A stretch of DNA of 64,000 bases from Cellulomonas sp. Root485 (GCF_001426705.1 NZ_LMFC01000001.1:1331355-1395354); one strand, 5' to 3'. Numbered from the stretch's first letter, positions 8,662-17,830 are shown. A program made the numbers and translations. The notes: generated by a model from the sequence alone, not told the origin.

Positions 8662-10197
8662 TCAGGACAGCGGCACGGACCAGCGCAGGTCGGTCCCGCC
8701 CTCGGGCAGCGCGGTCACGACCACCGTCCCGCCCCGGCGTGCGGCCCGGTTCTCCAGGTTGGCCAGCCCGCTGCGCCGCGGGACGTCCCCGGGGATGCCG
8801 CGGCCGTCGTCCTGGACCTCGACCACCAGGTGCGAGCCGACCTCGACCCGGACCACGACGTCGTGCGCGCGGGCGTGCCGGGCGACGTTCGCCAGTGCTT
8901 CCCGGACCACGGCGACCGCGTCCTCCACGACGTCGTCCGGCACCGTCGCGGTGACCCCGTCGGTGCGCAGGCGCGGCAGGAAACCGAGCGACTGGCGCGC
9001 GCTGACCACCTCGGCGTCGATCCGGTGGCGCAGCCCGGTCCCGGTCCCGCCGGCCCGTGGGCCGAGCCGGAAGATCGCGGTGCGCACGTCCTTGATCGTC
9101 TCGTCGAGGTCGTCCACCGCGGACTCCAGCCGGCGGGCCACCTCGGGGCGCACCGCGTCGTGCGCGGCAGCGCCCTGGACGTCGAGACCGATGGCGAACA
9201 GCCGCTGGATCACCATGTCGTGCAGGTCCCGGGCGATCCGTTCGCGGTCCTCGAGCACGGCCAGCCGCGCGCGGTCCGCCTGGGCGTCCGCGACGTCGAG
9301 CGCGAGCGCGAGCTGCTCGCCGAACCCCGCGATGCTGGGCAGGTCCAGCTGCGGCGCCTCGCCCGCGGGGAACGACGCGGCGAGCGCGCCGACCCACCGG
9401 TCCCCGCTGCGCAAGGGCAGCGCGAGAGCCCACGTGCTGTCCTCGAGCTCGCGCAGCACGGGCCAGACGCCTGCGAGCTCCTCCGCCAGCGCCGTCGGCA
9501 GCTCGTCCTCCTCGCCGAACAGGGCCGAGCTCGTCGCACCAGCGGTCTCCTCGACCCGGGTCAGCACCGCGGCCAGCGCCTCGTCCCGGGGCAGGCCGCC
9601 GGTGAGCCACGACGACACGGCGGCAGCGGCCTCCAGCCAGAGCTCGTGCTGGCGGGCCTGGTGGTAGGCGCGCGCGTGACCGACCGCCACGCCGGCAGCA
9701 GCGGCCAACGCCACCGCGACCTGCTCGTCCCGCGCGGTGAAGTCGACGGGAGTGCCGCCAGGACCCAGCTTGTCGGTGAGGTAGAGGTTGCCGAACACCG
9801 CACCCCGGGCGCGCACGGGGACCCCCAGGAAGGTCTGCATCGGCGGGTGGTTCGCCGGGAAGCCGACCGACGACGGGTGGTCGGCGAGATCGTGCAGGCG
9901 CAGCACGTCCGGGGCCGTCGAGAGGTGACCGAGCACCCCGCGGCCCTCGGGCAGGTGACCGATCAGCAGCGCCGTCTGCGCGTCGATGCCCTGGTACACG
10001 AACTCCTGCAGCCCGCCGTGCTCGCCGAGCACGCCCAGGGCTCCGTACCGGGCGCCCGTCAGGCTGCACCCGGCAGCGACGAACCGCTCGAGGACGGTGG
10101 CCATGTCGAGGTCGGCGGTCATCGAGACGACCGCGTCCATCATCGCCTCGAGGCGGTCGTCTCGTTCGTTGCCGGAGTCCATGCCGTCGGGCCGCAT
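8662..10197 (-). CDS. GAF-domain sensor histidine kinase (DevS/DosS-like)
   Basis: The 511-residue cytoplasmic kinase has two N-terminal GAF regions (about residues 20-165 and 190-300), then a HisKA_3 dimerisation helix with the phospho-acceptor His326 in RIARDLHDMVIQ, and a C-terminal ATPase domain with an N box (EALANVARHA) and G boxes (DDGRGIP, GLANLENRA). This order matches DevS/DosS, which sense heme-bound gases or redox state; whether heme is bound here cannot be told. ATG 10197 is the likeliest start, ATG 10182 the alternative. The partner regulator is encoded about 0.7 kb away. Confidence 0.88.
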   Translation of the reverse strand: MRPDGMDSGNERDDRLEAMMDAVVSMTADLDMATVLERFVAAGCSLTGARYGALGVLGEHGGLQEFVYQGIDAQTALLIGHLPEGRGVLGHLSTAPDVLRLHDLADHPSSVGFPANHPPMQTFLGVPVRARGAVFGNLYLTDKLGPGGTPVDFTARDEQVAVALAAAAGVAVGHARAYHQARQHELWLEAAAAVSSWLTGGLPRDEALAAVLTRVEETAGATSSALFGEEDELPTALAEELAGVWPVLRELEDSTWALALPLRSGDRWVGALAASFPAGEAPQLDLPSIAGFGEQLALALDVADAQADRARLAVLEDRERIARDLHDMVIQRLFAIGLDVQGAAAHDAVRPEVARRLESAVDDLDETIKDVRTAIFRLGPRAGGTGTGLRHRIDAEVVSARQSLGFLPRLRTDGVTATVPDDVVEDAVAVVREALANVARHARAHDVVVRVEVGSHLVVEVQDDGRGIPGDVPRRSGLANLENRAARRGGTVVVTALPEGGTDLRWSVPLS

Positions 10198-10229
10198 GCT
10201 CGGAGCATAGGTCGGCCGACGGGTGATCA

Positions 10230-10244
10230 GGGTCTTTCGGCCCT
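10230..10244 (+). promoter_or_regulatory. DevR-like box between kinase and flavodoxin genes
   Basis: GGGTCTTTCGGCCCT, flanked by CA and G so that CAGGG and CCCTG form outer arms, lies in the 115-nt divergent gap. It is 33 nt before the kinase start and 69 nt before the flavodoxin start, so it could act on either gene. It matches the boxes at 8578 and 54707. Confidence 0.6.
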
Positions 10245-10312
10245 GGGGTCCGGCATGTCCCGGGCGAACCCTGGAGGAAGTCGCGAGACCGAGGCACAAG
10301 GAGGTGAGGACG

Positions 10313-10861
10313 GTGCGCGCACTGGTGGTGTACGAGTCGTCGTTCGGGAACACGGGACAGGTGGCGCAGGCAGTCTGGGAAGGCATGCGTCGGCGGTTGT
10401 CGGACGTGGCCCTGCTGGATGTCGCGCACGCTCCGCGCCGACTGCCTCCGGAGCTGGAGCTGCTGGTCGTCGGCGCCCCGACGCAGGCGTTCGGCATGAG
10501 CCGGCCGAGCACCCGCGAGGACGCGCGCAGGACAGCGGGTGAGGACCCGAGCGACCTGTCGTTCGGCGTGCGGGAGTGGCTCAGGGAGCTCGAGCCCCCC
10601 GAGCGTCCGGTGCACGCCGCGACGTTCGACACGCGGATCCACACGCCGCACGTCCCCGGCTCCGCCGCGGTCGGTGCGTGGCGGGTCCTGCGGCGCGACG
10701 GCTACCAGGTCTCGGCGGAGGCGGAGAGCTTCTGGGTCCTGGGCATCCGCGGGCCGCTGCGCGACGGCGAGCTCGACCGTGCGCAGTCCTGGGGCACCAG
10801 CCTGGTCAGCCTGCTGAGAGGCCCGCACCCGATCGGCCCGGTCGGGGCGCCCGTCGGCTGA
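10313..10861 (+). CDS. Flavodoxin-domain protein
   Basis: The 182-residue protein has the FMN phosphate-binding loop near its N-terminus (VVYESSFGNTGQVAQAV) and the second flavodoxin strand LELLVVGAPTQAFGMS, so it probably binds FMN. The family includes flavodoxins and HemG-like oxidases; the redox partner is unknown. GTG 10313 is chosen because AGGAGGTGA ends a few bases upstream. It is divergent from the histidine kinase and convergent with the response regulator, with a DevR-like box 69 nt upstream, suggesting control by that pair. Confidence 0.8.
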   Translation: MRALVVYESSFGNTGQVAQAVWEGMRRRLSDVALLDVAHAPRRLPPELELLVVGAPTQAFGMSRPSTREDARRTAGEDPSDLSFGVREWLRELEPPERPVHAATFDTRIHTPHVPGSAAVGAWRVLRRDGYQVSAEAESFWVLGIRGPLRDGELDRAQSWGTSLVSLLRGPHPIGPVGAPVG

Positions 10862-10868
10862 CGGCGTC

Positions 10869-11516
10869 CTACTCGGGGTGCAGGCGGTTCTGCTCGGTGA
10901 TGAACAGGGCCGCCTGCGTCCGCCCGCGCACCTCGATCTTGGCCAGCAGGCTCGAGATGTAGTTCTTCACGGTCTTCTCCGCGAGGAACATCCGCTCGGC
11001 GATCTCCCGGTTGCTCAGCCCTTCCCCGATGAGGTCGAGCACGGCGCTCTCCTGGGTGGTCAGCAGGTCGAGCCGAGGGTCGCGCTGCTGGGTCTCGCGC
11101 ACCCGTGCGAGCACGCGCTGCGTGGTCGCCGCGTCGAGCAACGACTTCCCGGACGCCACCAGGCGGATGGAGTCGAGCAGCTGGGAGCCGCGGATCTCCT
11201 TGAGCACGTAGCCGGCCGCCCCCGCCGTGATGGCCGCGAGCAGGGCCTCGTCGTCCTCGTACGACGTGAGCATCAGGCAGCGGACGGAGGGGGCCAGCGA
11301 GGCGAGCTCGCGACACACCTCGATCCCGCTGCCGTCCGGCAGCCGCACGTCGAGGAGTGCGACGTCGGCCTCGGAGCGAGGGATGCGGACGAGGGCTTCC
11401 TGCGCGGTCGCTGCCTCGCCGACGACGGTGATGTCCGCGGTCGACTCGAGGAGGCGCAGAAGCCCCTGGCGGACGACCTCGTGGTCGTCGAGCAGGAACA
11501 CCCGGATCTGTGGCAT
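10869..11516 (-). CDS. NarL/FixJ-family response regulator (DevR/DosR-like)
   Basis: The 215-residue regulator has a receiver domain with Asp10/Asp11 and the phospho-acceptor Asp56 (VALLDVRLPDGSG), the switch lysine in GYVLKEI, and a C-terminal LuxR-type helix-turn-helix (LSNREIAERMFLAEKTVKN). The sequence closely follows DevR/DosR throughout, including the linker and helix region. The likely partner is the GAF kinase at 8662. It starts 17 nt after the RamB-like gene on the same strand, so readthrough is possible. Probable targets are the genes carrying the 15-mer boxes. Confidence 0.88.
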   Translation of the reverse strand: MPQIRVFLLDDHEVVRQGLLRLLESTADITVVGEAATAQEALVRIPRSEADVALLDVRLPDGSGIEVCRELASLAPSVRCLMLTSYEDDEALLAAITAGAAGYVLKEIRGSQLLDSIRLVASGKSLLDAATTQRVLARVRETQQRDPRLDLLTTQESAVLDLIGEGLSNREIAERMFLAEKTVKNYISSLLAKIEVRGRTQAALFITEQNRLHPE

Positions 11517-11533
11517 GGCGCCACTGTGCACCA

Positions 11534-13030
11534 TCATCGGGGTGCGTGGCGGTCGAGAAACGCGTAGACCTCAGCATCTTCCACGCCGGGGAACGCGCCG
11601 GTGGGCAGCGGCGAGAGCACGTGCGCGTGCACGGCGGCGCTCGGCCACGCGTGCGGTGCCCACTGCGCGGCCAGCCCGGGGTCGGGCTGCCGGCAGCACG
11701 TCGGGTCGGGGCACCGGGACTCGCGACGCCGTGACGTGTCCCGGCCGCGGAACCACTTCGCAGCGCCGAAGGGGACCCCCACGGTGATCGAGAACCCACC
11801 CGCCGACGTCGAGCCCGTCTGCGTGGTGCACCAGAACGTCCCCTCGGGCGTGTCGGTGTACTGGTAGTACTCGCCCGCGCGGTCGCGACGCGTGAACGCC
11901 GAGCGGGCGGCCCACTCCCGGCACACGACCTGGCCCTCGATGGCGCCCGTGCTGTCCGTGGGGAAGCGGACGGCGTCGTTGCTGTACCCCTTGAACAGGG
12001 TGCCGTCGTCGCCCACCCGCAGGAAGTGCAGACGGATGTCGAGGTGCTCGGTGAGCAGGTTGGTGAGCCGTTGCGCGGCAGCCTCGTGGGTGACGCCGAA
12101 CGAGTCGCGGAAGTCCTCGACGGCCAGCTCCTTGCGGCGCTTGGCGGCGCTCAGGTGGGCGACGGCCGCGGTGCGGGGCATGAGGCACGCCGCGGCGAAG
12201 TAGGTGATCTCGACCCGCTGCCGCAGGAAGTCCGCATAGCTGCGCGGCGTCGAGTGGGCCAGGACCCGGTGCGCGATCGCCTGGAGCGCCAGGGAGCGCA
12301 GGCCGTGTCCGCCGGGGATGGACGCCGGCGGCAGGTAGATGCGGCCGTTGGCCAGGTCGGTCACCGTGCGCGTGGAGTGCGGCAGGTCGTCGACGTGGAT
12401 CAGCGTGAAGCCGAGGTCGGCGGCCATCGACGCGACGGCGCTGTGGGTCAGGGCGCCCGTGGTGTAGCCGGCCCGCCGCACCAGGTCCTCCGCCGCGGTC
12501 TCGATCTCGGGCAGGTGGTTGTTGCGCTCGCGCATCCACTGGCGCAGGGCCGTCGTGGCCCGGCGGGCCTCCTCGGGCGTCGCGATGGCGGCGTCGTCCC
12601 GGCGGGCGAGCTCGCGGTGCAGGCCGACGAGCGCCTCCAGGGCCTCGGTGGACAGGTTCTTCGCCGGACGTACGGTCGGCAGCCCGAGCGCCGCGTAGGT
12701 CGCCGTGCCCTGCGACCGGTCCAGCTCGATCTCGAGCGCGGCCCGCCGTGACGGCGGTGCGGCATCCAGGAGGTCCGTCGTGGTAGTGCCCAGCGCCGAG
12801 GCGAGGGACTGCAGCAGGCTCAGCCGTGGCTCCCGCCGGCCGTTCTCCACCAGGGAGAGCTGGCTGGCGGTCGAGCCGACGAGCTGCCCGAGCTCGTCCA
12901 GCGTGAGACCCCGCTCGGTGCGCGCGTGGCGGATGCGTCGGCCGAGCAGCAGCAGCTGGCTCCCCGCTGCGGTCGGCTCGCGCGGGTCGCTCGGCAGGTC
13001 GATGACCGGTCGGGGCGAGTTGGTGGCCAT
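11534..13030 (-). CDS. XRE/ImmA-IrrE regulator of the RamB type
   Basis: The 498-residue regulator has an N-terminal XRE helix-turn-helix (about residues 28-82, GLTLDELGQLVGSTASQLSLVENGR), a central helical region, an IrrE/ImmA-like segment lacking a clear HExxH (QAIAHRVLAH), and a C-terminal domain with a cysteine cluster (RCPDPTCCRQP) near residue 440. This arrangement is that of RamB and related short-chain-fatty-acid regulators, which control acetate, propionate or glyoxylate genes. ATG 13030 gives the natural N-terminus. It is divergent from ppdK, and an inverted repeat lies just upstream of its own start. Confidence 0.85.
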   Translation of the reverse strand: MATNSPRPVIDLPSDPREPTAAGSQLLLLGRRIRHARTERGLTLDELGQLVGSTASQLSLVENGRREPRLSLLQSLASALGTTTTDLLDAAPPSRRAALEIELDRSQGTATYAALGLPTVRPAKNLSTEALEALVGLHRELARRDDAAIATPEEARRATTALRQWMRERNNHLPEIETAAEDLVRRAGYTTGALTHSAVASMAADLGFTLIHVDDLPHSTRTVTDLANGRIYLPPASIPGGHGLRSLALQAIAHRVLAHSTPRSYADFLRQRVEITYFAAACLMPRTAAVAHLSAAKRRKELAVEDFRDSFGVTHEAAAQRLTNLLTEHLDIRLHFLRVGDDGTLFKGYSNDAVRFPTDSTGAIEGQVVCREWAARSAFTRRDRAGEYYQYTDTPEGTFWCTTQTGSTSAGGFSITVGVPFGAAKWFRGRDTSRRRESRCPDPTCCRQPDPGLAAQWAPHAWPSAAVHAHVLSPLPTGAFPGVEDAEVYAFLDRHAPR

Positions 13031-13046
13031 GACGTTGACGGTAGGC

Positions 13047-13064
13047 CAAGAATGCACGTTCTTG
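13047..13064. promoter_or_regulatory. Candidate operator of the RamB-like regulator
   Basis: CAAGAA-TGCACG-TTCTTG is an inverted repeat with perfect 6-bp arms, 17 nt before the regulator start and 95 nt before ppdK. Position and symmetry fit autoregulation and control of ppdK. The core TGCA is also found in RamB-type sites. Confidence 0.5.
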
Positions 13065-13115
13065 CACCTGCGGCGCTCTTGAGGATCTGCGGGAGTACTG
13101 TCGAGGGTAGAAGGA

Positions 13116-13134
13116 GACGAGAATTCCTCTCGTC
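13116..13134. promoter_or_regulatory. Inverted repeat in the ppdK leader
   Basis: GACGAGA-ATTCC-TCTCGTC has perfect 7-bp arms and ends 24 nt before the ppdK start codon. It could be a second operator or an mRNA hairpin near the ribosome site (AGGAG at 13148-13152). Confidence 0.4.
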
Positions 13135-13158
13135 CTGCCCTGCGAACAGGAGCCCTTC

Positions 13159-15855
13159 ATGACGAGTTACGTCTCCCGGTTCCGTGATGGTGACAAGGAC
13201 CAGAAGGACCTCCTCGGTGGCAAGGGCGCCAACCTGGCGGAGATGACGAACCTCGACCTGCCGGTGCCCCCGGGGTTCACGATCACCACCGAGGCGTGCC
13301 GCGCGTACATGCGCGACGGGCACGTACCGCCCGAGCTGCGCGTCGAGGTGACGCTGGCCGTCCGGGAGATCGAGGACGCGATCGGTCGACGGCTCGGGGA
13401 CTTCCACGAGCCGCTGCTGGTCTCGGTCCGCTCCGGTGCGAAGTTCTCGATGCCCGGGATGATGGAGACGGTCCTGAACATCGGGCTCAACGACGCGTCG
13501 GTGAAGGGCCTGACCGAGTTCTCCGGCGACGAGCGGTTCGCGTGGGACTCCTACCGGCGGCTCATCCAGATGTTCGGCAAGACCGTGCTCGGGATCGACG
13601 GAGACGTGTTCGCGGCGGCGCTGGACGAGTGCAAGACCACGGTCGGCGCGACGACCGACGTCGACCTGACCGCGCAGGACCTGCGCGTGCTCGTGCAGAG
13701 GTTCAAGGAGATCGTCGTCGAGGAGACCGGTCGCGAGTTCCCGCAGCACCCGCGCGAGCAGCTCGACATGGCGATCGAGGCCGTCCTCGACTCCTGGAAC
13801 ACCGACCGTGCGCGGCTGTACCGCCGGCGCGAGCGCATCCCGCACGACCTGGGCACCGCGGTCAACGTCGTGAGCATGGTCTTCGGCAACCTCGGCGAGA
13901 CGTCGGGGACAGGGGTCTGCTTCACGCGGGACCCGTCGACGGGGGAGAGCGGCGTCTACGGCGACTACCTCCCGAACGCACAGGGCGAGGACGTCGTCGC
14001 GGGGATCCGCAACACCCTGCCGCTGGCGGAGCTCGAGGTGCTGGACCCGGTCTCGTACGACGCGTTGCGGCACGCGATGCGACGGCTCGAGACGCACTTC
14101 CGCGACCTGTGCGACATCGAGTTCACGATCGAGCGCGGCAAGCTGTGGCTGCTGCAGACGCGCGTCGGCAAGCGGACCGCCGCGGCGGCGTTCCGGATCG
14201 CGACCGAGCTGGTCGACGAGAGCCTCATCACGATGGACGAGGCGATCACGCGCTGCACGGGGGACAAGCTCAACCAGCTGCTGTTCCCGCAGTTCGACGT
14301 GGGCAACGCGAGCACCGCCCGGCAGCTGCTGACCCGCGCGATGCCGGCGTCCCCGGGTGCGGCCGTGGGCGAGATCGTGCTGGACAACGCGCAGGCGCTC
14401 GAGCGCACGGCGGCCGGCGCCCACGTGATCCTGGTCCGCCGGGAGACCAACCCGGACGACCTGCAGGGCATGATCGTCGCCGACGGCGTGCTGACCGCCC
14501 GCGGCGGCAAGACGTCGCACGCGGCGGTCGTGGCGCGCGGGATGGGCACGTGCGCCGTGGTCGGGGCCGAGGAGCTCGACGTCGACCCGGTCCACGGCGA
14601 GGTCCGGGTGCGCGGCGAGGTGCTGCGCGCGGGGGACACCATCGCAATCGACGGATCCACCGGCGAGGTGTTCCGGGGCGAGGTCCCGGTGGTGGACTCC
14701 CCGGTGATGGTCTACATCTCCGACGGGCTGGACGCCGGGCTCGCGGCCGCCCGCGACCCGGAGGCCCGTGCGCTGGTCACCGCCGTCGACCGCGTGCTCC
14801 GGCACGCCGACCACGTCCGTCGCATGCACGTCCGCGCCAACGCCGACTCGGCCGACGACGCGCGTCGTGCCCGCGCCCGCGGTGCCGAGGGTGTGGGGCT
14901 GTGCCGCACCGAGCACCAGTTCCTCGGGGACCGTCGCCAGTACATCGAACGGCTCGTGCTGGCCGACACCGACGACGCTCGCCGGGCCGCGCTCGACGCC
15001 CTGCTGCCTCTCCAGCGTGAGGACTTCATCGGCCTGCTGGAGGCGATGGACGGCCTCCCGACGACCATCCGCCTCATCGACCCGCCGCTGCACGAGTTCC
15101 TGCCGGACCTCACCGAGCTGGCGGTCAAGGTCGCCGTGGCGGCCGAGCCGGACCCGAAGGACGTCGCGCTCCTGGCCGCCGTGGAGCGGATGCACGAGCA
15201 GAACCCGATGCTCGGTCTGCGCGGGGTGCGCCTGGGGCTGACGCTGCCGGGTCTGTTCGCGCTCCAGGTGCGGGCGATCGCGGAGGCGACCGTGCAGCTG
15301 CGCCGGGCCGGTCTGGACCCGCGGCCGGAGATCATGGTCCCGCTGGTCGGGTCCGTGCGGGAGCTGCAGCTCGTCCGCGAGGAGACGGAGCGCGTGCTGG
15401 CGGAGGTCAGCGCGTCGTCCGGGGTCCCGCTCGACGTGCCCATCGGCTGCATGATCGAGCTGCCCCGCGCAGCGCTGACCGCGCACCGCATCGCGGAGGA
15501 GGCCGACTTCTTCTCGTTCGGCACCAACGACCTGACGCAGACGACGTGGGGGTTCTCGCGCGACGACGTCGAGCGGGCGTTCTTCGCGGACTACCTGCAG
15601 AACGGGGTGCTCACCATCTCCCCGTTCGAGACGCTCGACGCCGACGGGGTCGGTGCGCTGGTGCGGGCGGGCGCCGAGGGCGGGCGCGCGACGAAGCCCG
15701 GTCTGCACCTCGGTGTCTGCGGGGAGCACGGGGGAGACCCCGAGTCGATCCACTTCTTCCACGACGTGGGCCTGGACTACGTGTCGTGCTCGCCGTTCCG
15801 GGTCCCGATCGCCCGGCTGGAGGCCGGTCGGGCGGCCGTCTCAGCGAAGCGCTGA
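13159..15855 (+). CDS. ppdK: Pyruvate, phosphate dikinase
   Basis: The 898-residue enzyme interconverts pyruvate + ATP + Pi and phosphoenolpyruvate + AMP + PPi, feeding gluconeogenesis or glycolysis. The N-terminal ATP-grasp part starts with GGKGANLAEM. The swivelling phosphohistidine is His454 in GGKTSHAAVVARGMG, and the C-terminal TIM-barrel active-site cysteine is Cys854 in LGVCGEHGGDP. Length is that of bacterial PPDK. ATG 13159 has AGGAG six bases upstream. The divergent RamB-like regulator suggests control by acetate or other C2/C3 carbon sources. Confidence 0.97.
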   Translation: MTSYVSRFRDGDKDQKDLLGGKGANLAEMTNLDLPVPPGFTITTEACRAYMRDGHVPPELRVEVTLAVREIEDAIGRRLGDFHEPLLVSVRSGAKFSMPGMMETVLNIGLNDASVKGLTEFSGDERFAWDSYRRLIQMFGKTVLGIDGDVFAAALDECKTTVGATTDVDLTAQDLRVLVQRFKEIVVEETGREFPQHPREQLDMAIEAVLDSWNTDRARLYRRRERIPHDLGTAVNVVSMVFGNLGETSGTGVCFTRDPSTGESGVYGDYLPNAQGEDVVAGIRNTLPLAELEVLDPVSYDALRHAMRRLETHFRDLCDIEFTIERGKLWLLQTRVGKRTAAAAFRIATELVDESLITMDEAITRCTGDKLNQLLFPQFDVGNASTARQLLTRAMPASPGAAVGEIVLDNAQALERTAAGAHVILVRRETNPDDLQGMIVADGVLTARGGKTSHAAVVARGMGTCAVVGAEELDVDPVHGEVRVRGEVLRAGDTIAIDGSTGEVFRGEVPVVDSPVMVYISDGLDAGLAAARDPEARALVTAVDRVLRHADHVRRMHVRANADSADDARRARARGAEGVGLCRTEHQFLGDRRQYIERLVLADTDDARRAALDALLPLQREDFIGLLEAMDGLPTTIRLIDPPLHEFLPDLTELAVKVAVAAEPDPKDVALLAAVERMHEQNPMLGLRGVRLGLTLPGLFALQVRAIAEATVQLRRAGLDPRPEIMVPLVGSVRELQLVREETERVLAEVSASSGVPLDVPIGCMIELPRAALTAHRIAEEADFFSFGTNDLTQTTWGFSRDDVERAFFADYLQNGVLTISPFETLDADGVGALVRAGAEGGRATKPGLHLGVCGEHGGDPESIHFFHDVGLDYVSCSPFRVPIARLEAGRAAVSAKR

Positions 15856-15867
15856 CACGGCCGCCCG
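15829..15867. terminator. Hairpin spanning the ppdK stop codon
   Basis: GGGCGGCCGT (15830-15839) pairs with ACGGCCGCCC (15857-15866), with an inner TCAGC/GCTGA stem; one outer C-G pair adds to it. The ppdK stop codon (15853-15855) lies inside the inner arm. It sits between convergent genes and can serve both directions. Confidence 0.65.
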
Positions 15868-15876
15868 GGTCGGGAG

Positions 15877-17727
15877 CTATGGCGTGACGGTCAGCGGCGT
15901 TCCGCCGGACGTCAGCTGCCAGTCGGGGTTCGTCGACGAGAACACCGCCGGGTCCACCACCTGGTTGGCGCTCACCCAGTCGATGAGCAGCTGCCGGATC
16001 TCGACCTGCCGGTTGTAGACGACCGGGGCCGTCGTGACGCCCGGGAAGTTGCCTCCGCCGGACTGCCGGTAGTTGTTGATCGCGACGACGAACTCCTGGG
16101 AGTCCGTCACCGGGACGCCGCCGTAGGCGAGCCCGACGATGCGGCTGCCCACAGGCTGCGCGAGGTCGATGTCATAGGTCAGCGGCTGGTCGAGCCCGCC
16201 CATGACGTCGTAGTTGTAGTCGGGCGTGCCGTTCGGGGCCGTCGGCGTCACCGCGTTGGTGAGGGAGGCGGCCGGGTAGGCGCCCGGGGCGAGGGCCGGC
16301 TTGAAGTACTCCGCCGACTTCTCCAGGTACGCCTTGACCTGCGCACCGGTGAGCTTGATGCCCAGGAGCGTGTTGTCGTAGATGTACAGGCCGGCGATGT
16401 CGCGGACCGACACGTCGCCCTGGGGGATGGCCGCGTCCTTGTTGAACGGCGCCGCGATCGACAGCACGGGCAGGTCGGCGTCGGCGCCCGTGAGCTCGGC
16501 CTTGACCGCACCCGCCTGCACGTAGTTGATGAAGTCGAGCACCGCGGTGTCCTCGTACCGGGCGGTCGCGGCGGACATGGCCTCGGTCGAGGTGCCGATC
16601 ACTCCGTTGACGTAGTCGACGACGGTCTCCTGCTCGTCCTGGAGCAGGCTGACGATCTTCGGGTCGTCCGGCACGGTGTTCGAGTTGAGCACCGACGCGT
16701 CCACCGACTGCACCGTCCAGTGCCCCCGGCTGTACGACAGGTCGATGTCGAACACGGACAGGCGCTGCCCCCACTTCAGGGGCTCGGACAGGACGACAGG
16801 CTTGCCCGTGGCGGTGTTGGTGACCACGCGCTCGGCGATCTCCTGGTGGGCGTGACCCACGAGGATCGCGTCGATGCCGGGCACCTGCTGCGCCACGAGG
16901 GTCGCGGCGTTCTCGGGGAACGGCAGCGCGTCCCCGTAGGACGACGAGGTGTCGGCGCCCGAGTGCGCGGAGACGACGACGACGTCGGCGCCCTTGCGCT
17001 TCATCTCGGGCACGTACCTCGCCGCCTGCTCGACCAGTCCGCCGAAGCTCATCTGCCCCTCGACGTTCGCCTTGTCCCAGATCGCGATCCCGGGGTTGGT
17101 CAGGCCGAGGATGCCGACCTTCACCGGCTTGCCGGCGGGCGTCCGGACGGTCTTGATGATGTACGGCGTGAACGCGGCCTTGCCGTTCGTGTCGTTGGTG
17201 GCGTTCGCCGCGAGCAGCGGGAAGTCGAGCTGCTTCTCGAACGTGCGCAGGTACGGGATGCCGTAGTTGAACTCGTGGTTCCCGAGCGCGGCGGCGTCGT
17301 AGCCGATCGCGTTCATCGCGGCAGCCATGGGGTGCTCGACGCTCTTCGAGATGGGCTGGATCTTGGCGTAGTAGTACGCCAGCGAGGTGCCCTGGATCGT
17401 GTCGCCCGCGTCGATGAGCAGGGTGTTGCGGTCCCCGCGATCGGCCCGCACCTGGTTCACGAGGGTCGAGATCTTGGCGAGGCCCACGTCGTTGTGAGCG
17501 CTGTCGTCGTACTCGGCGTTCTTGAAGTAGTCCCAGTTCAGGGCGCTGCCGTGCAGGTCCGTGGTGCCCATGACGGTGAGCTGGTAGTCGGTGCCGTTCG
17601 GATGCCCGTGGCCGTGGCCGTGGCCGTCGCCGGCCGTCGCGGGCGAGGCGAGCGCCACGACGAGGACCGCAGCCGTTGCAGCCACCCCCGCCCTGACCCT
17701 GCCACGCTGCAGGATGGTGGAACCCAT
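15877..17727 (-). CDS. Secreted 5'-nucleotidase / 2',3'-cyclic phosphodiesterase family protein
   Basis: The 616-residue exported metallophosphoesterase probably releases phosphate and nucleosides from extracellular nucleotides. A Sec signal peptide (VAATAAVLVVALASPATAG) is followed by a histidine-rich GHGHGHGHP tract. The metallophosphatase motifs TTDLHG, DAGDTIQG, GNHEFNYG and GHAHQE are all present, followed by a 5'-nucleotidase C-terminal domain (SIAAPFNKDAAI, VAINNYRQSGGGNFPG). ATG 17727 is preceded by GGGAGGAC; an upstream in-frame extension would bury the signal peptide. No cell-wall anchor is seen. Confidence 0.92.
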   Translation of the reverse strand: MGSTILQRGRVRAGVAATAAVLVVALASPATAGDGHGHGHGHPNGTDYQLTVMGTTDLHGSALNWDYFKNAEYDDSAHNDVGLAKISTLVNQVRADRGDRNTLLIDAGDTIQGTSLAYYYAKIQPISKSVEHPMAAAMNAIGYDAAALGNHEFNYGIPYLRTFEKQLDFPLLAANATNDTNGKAAFTPYIIKTVRTPAGKPVKVGILGLTNPGIAIWDKANVEGQMSFGGLVEQAARYVPEMKRKGADVVVVSAHSGADTSSSYGDALPFPENAATLVAQQVPGIDAILVGHAHQEIAERVVTNTATGKPVVLSEPLKWGQRLSVFDIDLSYSRGHWTVQSVDASVLNSNTVPDDPKIVSLLQDEQETVVDYVNGVIGTSTEAMSAATARYEDTAVLDFINYVQAGAVKAELTGADADLPVLSIAAPFNKDAAIPQGDVSVRDIAGLYIYDNTLLGIKLTGAQVKAYLEKSAEYFKPALAPGAYPAASLTNAVTPTAPNGTPDYNYDVMGGLDQPLTYDIDLAQPVGSRIVGLAYGGVPVTDSQEFVVAINNYRQSGGGNFPGVTTAPVVYNRQVEIRQLLIDWVSANQVVDPAVFSSTNPDWQLTSGGTPLTVTP

Positions 17728-17830
17728 GTCGACGTCCTCCCGTGCTGTCGGTTCTGCACCGGGTTGCGGTGCGTCGCGCACGGTACTCCGTCCAGGTGTG
17801 GGCGACATGTCGGGCAGGTGACCGCCCGGC

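Noticed and set aside
6286..10542. Plus-strand frame of over 1400 codons across several genes
   Set aside because: It runs antisense through two hydrolase, DoxX and kinase genes and has an Arg/Ala/Pro-rich shadow composition.
12820..15762. Minus-strand frame of 980 codons opposite ppdK
   Set aside because: The composition is typical of antisense frames in GC-rich genes, and ppdK is complete on the plus strand.
17591..17645. Short GGCCGTGGCC-like direct repeat considered as a repeat element
   Set aside because: It encodes the His/Gly tract of the nucleotidase and is explained by the protein.
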